A stretch of DNA of 41,411 bases from contig NZ_LDJP01000051.1 of the NCBI RefSeq assembly GCF_001431505.1, forward strand, positions 1 through 41,411. The letters are read 5' to 3'. The DNA comes from Stenotrophomonas daejeonensis. Lineage in GTDB: Bacteria > Pseudomonadota > Gammaproteobacteria > Xanthomonadales > Xanthomonadaceae. How positions within the stretch are numbered: position 1 is the stretch's first letter; each line of letters begins with the position of its first letter. The notes under the pieces are model-generated. The model was not told the origin of the DNA and ran no database searches. It was given only the letters and a program-made list of their open reading frames with translations. The position numbers and the translations under genes were made by a program. Positions 1 to 9,900 of the stretch are shown one piece after another.

Positions 1-707
1 AGCTGGCCGAGCAGACCGCGCTGCTGGAGCGCGACGCCTTCGAGCGCATCGGCGTGGCCGACGCGGAACTGCCGCGCGCCAGCATCCCGGTCGCGGTCAA
101 CCACGACAGCATGGAGACGTGGTTCCCCGAGGCCGCGCTGGCCTTCGCCCAAGTCAGCAGCACCACCCTGGACCTGCATACCGAGGACCAGGACCACACC
201 GCCGCGCTGCTGCGCCAGGGCGCGGTGCTGGGCGCGGTCACCACCCTATCCGAGCCGGTGCAGGGCTGCCAGATCCACGCACTGGGCAGCATCCGCTACG
301 CCGCCACCTGCACCCCGGCGTTCCACGCCCGCCACTTCGCCCGGGGCGTCACCGCGCAGGCGCTCGCGCAGGCGCCGGTGCTGGTGTTCAACCGCAAGGA
401 CGACATGCAGGCGCGCTACGCGCAGCGGCTGGCCGGCTCGACGCAGCCGCTGGATGCGCCCACGTGGTGGATTCCCTCCACCCGCGCCTTCGTCCACGCC
501 AACCTCGGCGGGCTCGGCTGGACCATGAACCCGCTGCCGCTGGTGCGCCGCCACCTGGAAAGCGGGCGGCTGGTCTACGTCAAGGCGCGCGCGTGGGAGG
601 ACGTGCCGCTGTACTGGCAGCACTGGAAGGGCGAAGTGGCGTCGATGGCGCAGCTGACCCGCGCGATCCTGCAGGCGTCGTCGGCGCTGGTGCGCAAGCG
701 GCGTTGA
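1..707 (+). CDS. argP: ArgP (IciA)-type LysR-family transcriptional regulator, 5'-truncated by window edge
   Basis: The reading frame is open from base 3 and runs to a TGA at 707. The window edge removes the N-terminal winged helix-turn-helix, and about 235 residues of linker and effector-binding domain remain. ArgP features are visible: the effector-domain start VAVNHDSMETW, the stretch LRQGAVLGAVTT, the hydrophobic APVLVFNRKDDM segment, and the C-terminal LYWQHWK, which matches the LYWHRF of E. coli ArgP. In that family the protein binds lysine or arginine and activates the amino-acid exporter gene argO and others. Its usual divergent exporter partner would lie to the left, outside the window. 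The family assignment is firm; the ligand and targets are inferred. Confidence 0.88.
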   Translation, partial: LAEQTALLERDAFERIGVADAELPRASIPVAVNHDSMETWFPEAALAFAQVSSTTLDLHTEDQDHTAALLRQGAVLGAVTTLSEPVQGCQIHALGSIRYAATCTPAFHARHFARGVTAQALAQAPVLVFNRKDDMQARYAQRLAGSTQPLDAPTWWIPSTRAFVHANLGGLGWTMNPLPLVRRHLESGRLVYVKARAWEDVPLYWQHWKGEVASMAQLTRAILQASSALVRKRR

Positions 708-772
708 GGATGGCGCGATGCCGTTGGGCGTCGCCTTGCTTGCGCCGCATCGGCAGTCACCGGGAAGGCCCT

Positions 773-823
773 GTACGGGGCAAGCCCCGTACCTACGGCG
801 TATATGCGGGGCTTGCCCCGCAT
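773..823. repeat. REP pair, TGCGGGGC-type (class 2)
   Basis: Two hairpins lie head to head between argP and the M14 peptidase gene. The first (773-792) is GTACGGGGC-AA-GCCCCGTAC and is followed by CTAC (GTAG on the minus strand). The second (804-823) is ATGCGGGGC-TT-GCCCCGCAT, preceded by GTAT, a degraded GTAG. The form matches the GTAG-headed extragenic palindromes of xanthomonads. The two genes converge here, so the hairpins may also end transcription. Confidence 0.85.
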
Positions 824-864
824 GCAGCATTTCGCCGGGACGATGACACCCGCGACAGGCGGTT

Positions 865-1782
865 TCAGCCGTGCGCCAGCGCGTATTCCAGCGCGCCGCG
901 CACCGCGGCCACCTGCGCGTCGTCGCATTGTTCCGGCGTGGCCTTCGGGCTGTCCGGGTACACCTCGGTGGTGGTGGTGTAGCGCGCGTCGCTGATGCCG
1001 GCGCACAGGCCCAGTGCCTTGAGCGGGTATTCGATGACGCCGTGCGCGACCACCGGCGAGCCGATGATCCGGCCATCGCCGTCGGCCGGCGCGATGTGCG
1101 TCACCTTCGCCACCGCCTCGATCACCGCCTGCTGGAACGCCGGCTGGCGGTTCTCGCTGTCGTCCACCAGGTAGAAGCCGTCGGGGATTTCGCCGGGCTC
1201 GAACGGCTTGCCGTCGCGCGCGGCCAGCGCCGGCCGGAACTCGCTCTCGTCGGTGTCGGTGGTTTCGTGCAGGTCGATATGCATCAGGAAGCGGCCGCGC
1301 AGCGGCGCCACCAGCGCCATCAATGCCGCCGATTCCGGTGCCGGGCTGTCGATCACGAAGGAGCGGTTCGGGTCCAGCGCCAGCGCGTTCCAGCGCTGGA
1401 TGCGCTCGTAGCCCCACGGGCTCACGCAGGGCACGACCAGCAGGTTGCAGCGGCCGGTGTAGTCGGCGGCGTGCCGGTCGACGAACTTCAGCGCGCCCTG
1501 CACGCCGCTGGTTTCGTAGCCGTGCACGCCGCCGGTGACCAGCATCACCGGCAGCGCGTCGTCCCAGCCGCGGCTGCGGATCGCCAGCAGCGGATAGTGG
1601 CCGGAGGGGTAGTCCAGCTGCCCGTACTGCGAGACATCGAAGCGCCCGCGCAGCGCGTCGATCTTCGCCACCACCTCGTCCGCATGGCTGCGCTGCACCC
1701 GCTGCCGCGCCAGCCATTGCGCCCGCTCCTGCGCTCCCCAGGCCTGGCCGGGGGTTCCGATGGGATAAAAGGCGGTGGTCAT
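865..1782 (-). CDS. M14-family zinc metallocarboxypeptidase
   Basis: The 305-residue protein has the M14 zinc site: H87 and E90 in GGVHGYETSG, and H172 in HIDLHETTD. A DPNRSF arginine motif near residue 138 and a TTTEVYP segment near the C-terminus probably carry the substrate-binding arginine and the catalytic glutamate. M14 enzymes remove C-terminal residues from peptides or muropeptides, or deacylate amino acids; the substrate here cannot be read from sequence. There is no signal peptide, so it is probably cytoplasmic. The ATG at 1782 follows an AGGAG ribosome-binding site at good spacing and is preferred over in-frame upstream starts. The gene stands alone between repeat pairs. Confidence 0.85.
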   Translation of the reverse strand: MTTAFYPIGTPGQAWGAQERAQWLARQRVQRSHADEVVAKIDALRGRFDVSQYGQLDYPSGHYPLLAIRSRGWDDALPVMLVTGGVHGYETSGVQGALKFVDRHAADYTGRCNLLVVPCVSPWGYERIQRWNALALDPNRSFVIDSPAPESAALMALVAPLRGRFLMHIDLHETTDTDESEFRPALAARDGKPFEPGEIPDGFYLVDDSENRQPAFQQAVIEAVAKVTHIAPADGDGRIIGSPVVAHGVIEYPLKALGLCAGISDARYTTTTEVYPDSPKATPEQCDDAQVAAVRGALEYALAHG

Positions 1783-1854
1783 GGCGGCTCCTCGTTGGTG
1801 CGGAAAGGCCCGCACTCTAAACCGTGGCGGCGCGCCGCGGGCGGCTGGGCTCCC

Positions 1855-1919
1855 GTAGGCGTGGGGCTTGCCCCACGCGATGCTTTACAGGCCCCATGCG
1901 GGGCAAGCCCCGCATCTAC
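1855..1919. repeat. REP pair, TGCGGGGC-type (class 2)
   Basis: The first unit is GTAG (1855-1858) followed by GCGTGGGGC-TT-GCCCCACGC (1859-1878). The second is ATGCGGGGC-AA-GCCCCGCAT (1896-1915) followed by CTAC (1916-1919). The units face each other in the same way as the pair at 773-823. The GTAG of the second unit, read on the minus strand, contains the TAG stop codon of the acyltransferase gene. Confidence 0.9.
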
Positions 1920-2803
1920 GGGGTCGATTGCTCCAGCAGCATGGCGATGTCCTCGTCCTTCTGCTGCCACAGGCCGTTCATCCATTGCTGGAAACGGGCG
2001 CGGAAGCCGCGGTCGCCCTGGTAGTCGCCACCGGCCAGTTCGGCCGGGATCGGCCATTGCCGCACCAGCACCTTCACCTGCGGCACGCGGTTGGCCATCA
2101 GGTCGAGCATCGACGGGATGCCCTTGGGATAGACGATGGTCACGTCCAGCAGCGCATGCAGGCCCTGCCCCATCGCGTCGAGCACGAAGGCCACGCCGCC
2201 GGACTTGGGCTTGAGCAGGTACCGGAACGGCGAGGACTGGCCGTCGTGCTTGGCGCGGGTGAAGCGGGTGCCCTCGACGAAGTTCATCACCGCCACCGGG
2301 ATGTCGCGGAATTTCTCGCAGGCCCGGCGCGTCACTTCCATGTCGCGCCGGCCCAGCTCGGGGTTCTTCGCGATCTGCTTGCGGCTGTAGCGGCCCATGA
2401 ACGGGAAATCCAGCGCCCACCATGCCAGCCCCAGCACCGGCACCCAGAACAGCGAGCGCTTCAGGAAAAAGCGCAGCAGCGGGATGCGGCGGTTGAACAC
2501 CTTCTGCAGCACCACGATGTCCACCCAGCTCTGGTGGTTGGCCAGCACCAGGTAGTGGCCGTCGCGCGCCAGCACGGCATCGCCGCCCACCTCGAAACGG
2601 GTATCGGTGAACAGGCCGATCATCGTGCTGTTCACGCCGATCCAGCTCTCGGCCAGCCCGGTCAGCAGCGGGTTGCAGGCGCGCCGCACCGCGGCCAGCG
2701 GCAGCACCGCCTTGAACAGCGCCACCACGAACAGCGGCACGCAGTGCAGCAGCGTGTTGAGTGCGATCAGCAGCAGGATCGGGACGATGCGGAACCATTT
2801 CAT
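1916..2803 (-). CDS. yihG: YihG-like PlsC-family acyltransferase
   Basis: The 295-residue inner-membrane protein begins with a hydrophobic segment (about residues 5-40). It carries the LPLAT motif H-x4-D as NHQSWVD (H90, D95) and the second motif NFVEGTRFT. The order of conserved blocks follows E. coli YihG: the FPFMGRYSR-like stretch, EVTRRACEKFRD, VEGTRFT and a C-terminal FQQWMNGLWQQKDE. Known members acylate lysophosphatidic acid and influence membrane lipid composition. The ATG at 2803 gives the canonical N-terminus; a GTG at 2839 is possible but adds residues that do not look like the family. The TAG stop lies inside the flanking repeat. The gene diverges from the RNase T gene. Confidence 0.87.
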   Translation of the reverse strand: MKWFRIVPILLLIALNTLLHCVPLFVVALFKAVLPLAAVRRACNPLLTGLAESWIGVNSTMIGLFTDTRFEVGGDAVLARDGHYLVLANHQSWVDIVVLQKVFNRRIPLLRFFLKRSLFWVPVLGLAWWALDFPFMGRYSRKQIAKNPELGRRDMEVTRRACEKFRDIPVAVMNFVEGTRFTRAKHDGQSSPFRYLLKPKSGGVAFVLDAMGQGLHALLDVTIVYPKGIPSMLDLMANRVPQVKVLVRQWPIPAELAGGDYQGDRGFRARFQQWMNGLWQQKDEDIAMLLEQSTP

Positions 2804-2900
2804 CGCAAAAGCGGGCGCGCGCGTGGCAAAAGGTGGCACAGGGTAGCAAACCGCCCCACTCCCGCCTGGCCGCGGCAGGCGGCTCTGTTAACCTGTCGCG

Positions 2901-3530
2901 ATGACACGACCTGCCGATTCCCCCGCTTTCCCGCCGATGGCGCAACGCTTCCGCGGTTTCCTGCCGGTGGTGGTGGACGTGGAAACCGGCGGCTTCGACT
3001 GGAACCGGCATGCACTGCTGGAAATCGCCGCCATTCCGCTGGAAATGGACGAAAACGGCCTGCTGCTGCCCGGCCAGACCAGCTGCGCGCACGTGGTGCC
3101 GGCCGAGGGCACCGACATCGACCCCAAGTCGCTGGAGATCACCGGCATCGTGCTCGACCACCCGTTCCGGCTGGCCAAGCCCGAGCGCGAGGCGCTGGAG
3201 CACGTGTTCGCGCCGGTGCGCGCGGCGCTGAAGAAGCACAACTGCCAGCGCGCGATCCTGGTCGGCCACAACGCCCATTTCGACCTGAATTTCCTCAATG
3301 CGGCGGTGGCGCGCAGCGGCCACAAGCGCAACCCGTTCCATCCGTTCAGCGTGTTCGACACGGTGACCCTGGCCGGCGTGGCCTACGGGCAGACGGTGCT
3401 GGCGCGCGCGGTGCAGGCCGCCGGTTTCGAATGGGACGCCAACCAGGCGCACAGCGCGGTCTACGACACCGAGCAGACCGCGCGGCTGTTCTGCCAGATC
3501 GTCAACGGCTGGCCGCAGGGCGGCCGCTGA
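2901..3530 (+). CDS. rnt: Ribonuclease T
   Basis: The 209-residue protein is a DEDDh-family 3'-5' exonuclease close in length to E. coli RNase T (215). Exo motifs are complete: D26 and E28 in [13 protein letters not shown]128 in [13 protein letters not shown], and H184 with D189 in [11 protein letters not shown]. RNase T trims the 3' ends of tRNA and other stable RNAs and works as a dimer. The start is the ATG at 2901; no strong Shine-Dalgarno is visible and a TTAACCT lies only about 13 bases upstream, so a very short leader is possible. It is divergent from the acyltransferase gene and is followed by a repeat pair. Confidence 0.95.
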   Translation: MTRPADSPAFPPMAQRFRGFLPVVVDVETGGFDWNRHALLEIAAIPLEMDENGLLLPGQTSCAHVVPAEGTDIDPKSLEITGIVLDHPFRLAKPEREALEHVFAPVRAALKKHNCQRAILVGHNAHFDLNFLNAAVARSGHKRNPFHPFSVFDTVTLAGVAYGQTVLARAVQAAGFEWDANQAHSAVYDTEQTARLFCQIVNGWPQGGR

Positions 3531-3655
3531 CCGGTGCGGCCCGGCCACTGGTCGGGCGGCGCGCGTGGCGGCGGGTTGCATGCGTGTCGACCAACGGTCG
3601 GCACCCACCGTGGTGCATCCCCCTGGCGGTAGCGCTTGATCGCTGATCGGACGAC

Positions 3656-3730
3656 GTAGGTCGGGGCTACCGCCCCGATGGCTTCTGCGATGCACCAATG
3701 CGGAATGTCGGGGGCATAGCCCCGACCTAC
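3656..3730. repeat. REP pair, GTCGGGGC-type (class 1)
   Basis: GTAG at 3656-3659 is followed by the hairpin TCGGGGC-TACC-GCCCCGA. An opposing unit at 3707-3726 (GTCGGGG / CCCCGAC) ends in CTAC at 3727-3730. It sits between the convergent rnt and cyclase genes and fills most of the 239-base gap; 3531-3655 shows nothing else I can identify. The same class recurs at 32854-32924 and 35760-35823. Confidence 0.88.
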
Positions 3731-3769
3731 GGTTTCCGGAGGAATGCCCCCGGCAAGCTGAGCGGGAAC

Positions 3770-6700
3770 TCAGCCGAGGCAGATGCGGTCGCGGCCCTCG
3801 CTCTTGGCCTGGTACAGCGCCTTGTCGGCGCGCTGGAACAGCAGCGTCGGGGTGCGGTCGCCGGGGCCGAGCAGCGCCAGCCCGGCGCTGAACGTCACCC
3901 GCAGGTCGTCGATGCCGGCCCAGCTGCGCTGGGAGTGGAACAGGCCGCGCAGGCGCATGCACACCAGTTCGGCCTCCTCCAGCGTGGTGTCGTTGAGCAG
4001 CAGCGCGAACTCCTCGCCGCCCAGCCGCGCCGGCAGGTCCGAGTCGCGGCTGCTGGCGGCCAGCAGCCGCGCCACCTCGCGCAGCACCTGGTCACCGACG
4101 CTGTGCGACCAGGTGTCGTTGACCCGCTTGAAGTGGTCGATGTCCAGCGCCACCAGGCACAGCGGCTGGCCGCTGCGCTGGGAGCGGGCGAAGTCGCGCG
4201 CCAGCCCTTCGTCGAAGGCGCGGCGGTTGGGCAGGCCGGTCAGCGGGTCCTCGTGCGCCTGCCGCTCGAAGGCGTCGGCCTGCTCGCGCAGGCGCTCGGC
4301 CAGCGCGGCCTTTTCCTGGTTGGCGGCCAGCAGCCGCTCGGCCTGTTCGCGCAGGTCGGCGGTGCGCTCGGCCACCTGCTGCGCCAGGCGGGTGCTGCGG
4401 GTTTCGTGGCGGTGGATCAGGTAGCGGTACAGCGCCACCAGCGCCAGCAACAGCAGCACGACGGCACCGGCCTGCACGTCGCGCCGCTGCCACAGCCGCG
4501 GTTCGACGGTGAAGCTCCACGCCGCGCCGCTGCCGCTCCAGTGCCCGCCCGGGTGCGCGGCGGAGATGTGCAGGGTGTAGTCGCCCGGCGGCAGGCCGAG
4601 GAACTCGACGCTGCGCTGGCCGCCGCGCTCGATCCAGCCTTTGTCCAGCCCTTCCAGCCAGGTGCGGTAGCGGATGCGGTCGGACATCAGGTAGCTCAGG
4701 CCCACGTAGTCCACCGTCACCCGGCGCCCGCCCGGCAGCGAGTTGCGCTGCGTGCCCTGCCAGCGCACCGGCACGCCGTCCACGCTCACGCCCTCGATCA
4801 CCGCCGGCGGCGGCAGGCGCTCGCGGAAGCGCAGCAGCCGCAGCGGGTCGACCGTGCTCACCCCGCCGGCGGTGGCCACCCAGAAGGTGCCGTCCCGGCG
4901 CAGCAGCGCCGACGGCCCGGTGCTGCCGTTGGCCTGCGCGTTGGACATGCCGTCGATCTCGTTGTAGTGCTCCACCGCGAGCTTCGGGCTGCGGCCGTCG
5001 GCCACGTCCTCCAGCGCGCGCATGTCGGTGCGCAGCACGCCGCGGTTGCTGCTGATCCAGACGTTGCCGAGGCGGTCGGGCACCATCTGGAACACGGTGT
5101 CCACCGGCATGCCCTGCTCCAGCCCCACCCGCGCCAGCTTCCCGTCGCGGTAGCGGTACAGGCCGCGGTCGCTGGCGATCCACATCGCGTTGCCGATCTG
5201 CAGGAAGCCGAACACGCTGCGGCCGCCGCCCAGTTCGTCCAGCGCCAGCCGCTGCACGCCGTCGTCGCGCAGCACGCGCACGCCCTCGATGGTGCCGATC
5301 CACAGCGCGTCGTCGGCGCTGTACAGCGCGGTCACCAGCCCGGTGGGCAGGCCCGGGGTGGCCGGCACCTGCACGCGGCCGTCCTCGATCCGCACCACCC
5401 CGCGCTGGGTGCCCAGCCACACGCCGTGGCCGCCGTGGTCGGCGGCCATCACCCGCACGTTGCCGCCGGGCAGGCCGTCGGCCGCGTCGAAACGGCTGAC
5501 CCTGTCGCTGCCGGCGGCGATGCGGAACACGCCGTCGCCGAAGGTACCGGCCCACACGTCGCCGGCGCCGTCGCGCGCCAGGCTCAGTATCGAAGGTGGC
5601 TTGCCGGCACGGTTGCGCAGCGGCACCGGGGCGATGCGGCCGTCGCGCTCCATCCGGTCCAAGCCGGAGGCGCCGCCGATCCACAGCCGGCCGCGGTCGT
5701 CCTCCAGCAGCGCGCGCGCATAGTCGCCGCTCAGGCCGTCGCTGTGGGTATAGCTGCTGAACAGGGTTTCGCGCAGCCGGTACAGGCCGCCGTTGGCGCC
5801 GGCCCAGATGCTGCCTTCGGCGTCCTCCAGCAGCGAGACGATGCGCCCGCGCGGCGGCATGCGCGCATCCGGCATGTGCTCCACGCCGTGGTTGCCGACG
5901 CGGAACAGGCCCTGGTTCTCGGTGCCCAGCCACAGGTCGCCGTGGCGGTCCTGCAGCATCGCGGTGGCGTGGGTGATGCCGGGCAGCCGCCGTACCAGCT
6001 GCGGGCGGTCGCCCTGCAGGCGGTACAGCGCGCCGTCGGCCACGATCCACAACACGCCATCGGGCGCGCGGTAGGGCCAGACCACGCCGTGCGACAGGCC
6101 GTAGTCGTCCGGCACCCGGCGCAGCACGCCGTCGGTGCCGCGCACCACCAGCCCGTCCAGGGTGCCCACCCATACCCGGTCCTGCGCGTCGACCTCCATC
6201 CAGGTGTGGGTCATGCCCATCGGCACGCCGGGCGGCGGCGGCTCGAACACGAATTCCCCGTCCGCGCTCAGGTAGCCCAGGCCGCGGCCTTCGTACAGCA
6301 GCCACAGCCGGCCCTTGCTGTCCTTGCGCATGGCCTGGATCAGCACCTCCGGCGCCGGCGCCTGCCGCGGCCAGCCGTCCCAGCGGCCATCCAGCGCGCG
6401 GCGCAGCACGTTGCCGCGCGAATCGCTGATCCACAACGCGCCATCCGAATCCACGTGCAGGGCGCCGACGCCGTTGTCGAGCAGGCCCGGCGTGGAGCCG
6501 CGATCGTAGACGATGAAGTCCAGGCCGTTGTAGCGCACCAGTCCTTCCCAGGTGGCGAACCACAGGTGGCCCTCGGGGGTTTGGGCGATGGCGCGCAGCG
6601 AGTTGTGCGGCAGCCCGTTGCGCGAGGTCCACATGTCGATGGCGTAGTCGCGCAACGGCGGGGTGGCGTCGGCCGCGCTGCCGGGGTCGGCGGCAAGGGC

Positions 6701-6823
6701 CGGCGGCGGCAGGCACGCCCCCCACAGCAGCACCAGCCACGCCGCAAGCACTCTTGCCGGGAACCATGCCCGCCGGGGCGGCGACGACATCGGGGCGGTA
6801 CGGGCAGGCCGGGGTGGGGTCAT
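3770..6823 (-). CDS. Diguanylate cyclase with periplasmic two-component-regulator propeller (paralogue A)
   Basis: The 1017-residue membrane enzyme is predicted to make c-di-GMP. An N-terminal signal sequence ends at an ALAA-like site. It is followed by many propeller repeats of the form LWxGTxxGLxR (about residues 50-690), a Y_Y_Y-type domain, one membrane segment (about 780-800), a short coiled coil and a GGDEF domain. The active-site motif is GGEEF near residue 935. An RxxD (RDSD) lies five residues before it, which is the product-inhibition I-site, so the enzyme looks active and feedback-regulated. The ATG at 6823 gives a good signal peptide; 6790 is an alternative. An ATG at 6907 overlaps the upstream stop (TGATG) but would add 28 residues before the signal. 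It is a tandem paralogue of the gene at 6907-9942. Confidence 0.9.
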   Translation of the reverse strand: MTPPRPARTAPMSSPPRRAWFPARVLAAWLVLLWGACLPPPALAADPGSAADATPPLRDYAIDMWTSRNGLPHNSLRAIAQTPEGHLWFATWEGLVRYNGLDFIVYDRGSTPGLLDNGVGALHVDSDGALWISDSRGNVLRRALDGRWDGWPRQAPAPEVLIQAMRKDSKGRLWLLYEGRGLGYLSADGEFVFEPPPPGVPMGMTHTWMEVDAQDRVWVGTLDGLVVRGTDGVLRRVPDDYGLSHGVVWPYRAPDGVLWIVADGALYRLQGDRPQLVRRLPGITHATAMLQDRHGDLWLGTENQGLFRVGNHGVEHMPDARMPPRGRIVSLLEDAEGSIWAGANGGLYRLRETLFSSYTHSDGLSGDYARALLEDDRGRLWIGGASGLDRMERDGRIAPVPLRNRAGKPPSILSLARDGAGDVWAGTFGDGVFRIAAGSDRVSRFDAADGLPGGNVRVMAADHGGHGVWLGTQRGVVRIEDGRVQVPATPGLPTGLVTALYSADDALWIGTIEGVRVLRDDGVQRLALDELGGGRSVFGFLQIGNAMWIASDRGLYRYRDGKLARVGLEQGMPVDTVFQMVPDRLGNVWISSNRGVLRTDMRALEDVADGRSPKLAVEHYNEIDGMSNAQANGSTGPSALLRRDGTFWVATAGGVSTVDPLRLLRFRERLPPPAVIEGVSVDGVPVRWQGTQRNSLPGGRRVTVDYVGLSYLMSDRIRYRTWLEGLDKGWIERGGQRSVEFLGLPPGDYTLHISAAHPGGHWSGSGAAWSFTVEPRLWQRRDVQAGAVVLLLLALVALYRYLIHRHETRSTRLAQQVAERTADLREQAERLLAANQEKAALAERLREQADAFERQAHEDPLTGLPNRRAFDEGLARDFARSQRSGQPLCLVALDIDHFKRVNDTWSHSVGDQVLREVARLLAASSRDSDLPARLGGEEFALLLNDTTLEEAELVCMRLRGLFHSQRSWAGIDDLRVTFSAGLALLGPGDRTPTLLFQRADKALYQAKSEGRDRICLG

Positions 6824-6906
6824 GGGTACGGCGTGGGTGGATTCGGCATATGGTAGGGCGCCCGCCCCACCGGCGCAGCCCGCGCCGGCCCGCCATTCAT
6901 GGCGCA

Positions 6907-9900
6907 TCAGGCCAGCCGCCCCGCGCTCTCCACCCGGTTGCGGCCGCCGTTCTTGGCGCGGTACAGCGCCGCGTCGGCGGCCTGCATCAGCGCATCCAGC
7001 CCGGCCCCGCCCGCGCCTTCGACCACGCCGATGCTGACCGTGACCGGCAGGCCCTGCGCCACCTCGGCCAGGTCCGAATCCTGCACCGCCGCGCGCAGGC
7101 GCTCGCACAGCGCCAGCGCCGCCGGCAGCGGCAGCCCCGGCAGCAGCAGCACGAACTCCTCGCCGCCGTGGCGGGCGATGAAATCGCCGGGCCGGCAGGC
7201 CTCGCCCGCCACCTGCGCGAAGCGGCGCAGCACCGCGTCGCCGGTGGCGTGCGAACGCTCGTCGTTGATGCGCTTGAAGCGGTCGATGTCCAGCACCGCC
7301 AGCGACAATGCCGCGCCCGCCTGCATGCGCGCGATCTCGGCCGCCGCGCGCTCCTCGAACGCGCGGCGGTTGGGCAGGCCGGTCAGCGCGTCCTGGTGGG
7401 CCTGCCGCTCCAGCAGCCGCGCCTGCGCGCCCAGGCGGTCGAGCAGCCCCTGCTTCTCGCGGTCGGCCTCGGCCAGTTGCTCGGCCTGCCGCTTCAGGTC
7501 GCCGGTGCGCTCGTCCACCAGCCGCTCCAGCCGCGTGGTATCGCGCCGGTACTGCGCCAGCCGCCGCCGGTACAGGCCGAACGCCAGCAATGCCAGCGCC
7601 AGTGCCGCGGCCACGCGTACCGAGGCGCGCTGCCACCAGTACGGTTCGATGCGCAGGTGCAGGACCGCGCCCTCGCCGGTCTGCGCGCCCTCGCCGTTGG
7701 CCGCCTCCACCCGGAAGGTGTAGTCGCCCGGCGGCAGCGAGGTGAACTCGACGGTGCGGTGGCTGCCGCGCGGCACCCAGTCGCGGTCGAAGCCGTCCAG
7801 CCGGCTGCGGTAGCGCACGCCCTGCGGCGACAGGTAGGTCAGCGCGGCGTAGGAGATCGCCAGGCGCCGGGTGCCGGCCGGCACCCGCACTTCGCCCGGC
7901 TCGACGAACGACAGCGGCCGGCCATCGGCCAGCAGCCCTTCCACCACCACCGTCGGCGGCGGCAGTTCGCGGAAGCGGCGCATGCGCTCGGGCTGCACCA
8001 CCGCCGCGCCGCCGGCGGTGGCGAACCACACCGCGCCATCGCTGGCCAGCAGCGTGCTGGTGCCGGAGCCGCCATTGCCCTGCGCATTGGCCATGCCGTC
8101 GCGGTTGCCGTACAGGTCCACGCCGACCCGTTCGGCGCGGCCATCGGCCACCGCGTCGAGCTGGGCGTAGTCCATGCGCAGCACGCCGCGGTTGCTGCCC
8201 AGCCACGCCGAGCCGTGGCCATCGACCACCATCTGGAACACCGCGTCCACCGGCAGCCCCTGTTCCAACCCGACGTGCGCCAGCGTGCCGCCACGCAGCC
8301 GGTACAGGCCGCGGTCGCTGCTGATCCACAGGGCGTCGCGGGCGGCGTCGTGGTACAGCGCCAGCACCCGGCGGCCATCGTCGTCGCCGTCCCCCAGCGG
8401 GATCCGCTCGGCCACACCGTCGGCATAGCGGTACAGGCCGGACAGGGCCGCGATCCACAGTTCGCCGCGCTCGGTTTCCAGCAGCGCGTGCACCAGCGTG
8501 CGCGGCAGGCCGGGGGCCTGCAACGGCTGCACCACGCCATCGCGCAGCAGCCCCACGCCCTGCCGGGTGCCGATCCACAGGCCGCCGTCGCGGGCGCGCG
8601 CCAGCGAGCGCACGTGGTTGTTGGGCAGGCCGTCGTCGTGGTCGTAGCGGGCCAGCGTGTGGCCGTCGCGCAGGCGGTACAGGCCGTCGCCATAGGTGCC
8701 GGCCCACAGCTCGCCGTCGAGCGCGAGCAGGGCCAGCACCGACACCTCGCCGCGGTTGGCGTTGGCCGGCTGCAGCACGACGTGGTGGATGCGGCCATCG
8801 GGCTCCACCGCGTCCAGCCCGCTGCTGCCGCCGATCCATACCCGGCCCTGCCCGTCCTCGGCCAGGGTGCGCACGAAGTCGTTGCCCAGCCCGGCCTGCA
8901 CGCCGATGGTGCCGAACAGGGCCTCGCGCAGGCGGTACAGGCCGCCGTTGACCCCGGCCCACAGGCTGTGTTCGTGGTCCTCGAACAACACCGCCACCCG
9001 GCCCTCGGGCAGGCCCATGCCGCGCCCGACCTGCTCGACGCCGTCCTCGCCCACCCGCAGCACGCCGCGGTTCTCGGTGCCCAGCCACAACGTGCCGTAG
9101 CCATCCTGCAGCAGCGCGGTGATGCGCCCGGCCCGCGGCAGCGTGCGCCACGCGCGCAGTTCGTCGCCATGCATGCGGTAGAGCGTGTTGCCGGCCACCA
9201 CCCAGATGCGCCCGTCCGGCGCGCGGTACGGCCAGGCCAGCCCCGGCGGCAGCTTGAAGGTGGCCGGGGCCGGCAGCAGGCGGTTGCCATCCACGTACAT
9301 CAGCCCGCGCAGGGTGCCGATCCACAACCGCCCGTCCTCGCCCTGCGCCGGGCGGATGCCGACGAAGCCGCTGCCCTGCTCCGCCGGCCGCAGCAGGTCG
9401 AAGCGGCCGCTGGCCGGTTGCAGGCGGCCCAGGCCGGTGCCGTTCAGGGTGATCCACACCTGCCCCTGCGCGTCCTCGAACACGCCGTCGATGACGGTGC
9501 CGGGCAGGCCCTCGGCGCGGCCCCAGTAGCGCAGCCGGTCGCCGGACTGCCAGCGGCCGAGGTTGCCGCGCGAGTCGGCGAACCACAGCCCGCCGTTGCG
9601 GCCGGCGTACAGCGCGGCGATGGCGCTGTCGCGCAGCGCCGGCTGGCTGCGGCGGTCGTACAGGCGGAACTCGTTGCCGTTGTAGCGCACCAGCCCTTCC
9701 CAGGTGGCCAGCCACAGGTAGCCCTCGCCGCTCTGGGCCATATCGTTGATGGTGTTGTGCGGCAGGCCGTCGCGGGTGGTCCAGACGTCGTGGGTGTAGT
9801 CGCCGAGGTCGCCGTTGACGCCGGCGGCCAGCGCCGCCGGGGCCATGCACAGGGCCAGCAGCAGCGTCCACGCCCCGATGCACCGGTGCATCCACCGCGG

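Noticed and set aside
3770-9895. A single open frame of about 2040 codons covering both propeller cyclases
   Set aside because: Only the part below 6823 in this frame encodes recognisable protein. The rest is an off-frame reading of the paralogue B gene and has low-complexity composition. The two genes use different frames and each has its own signal peptide and stop.
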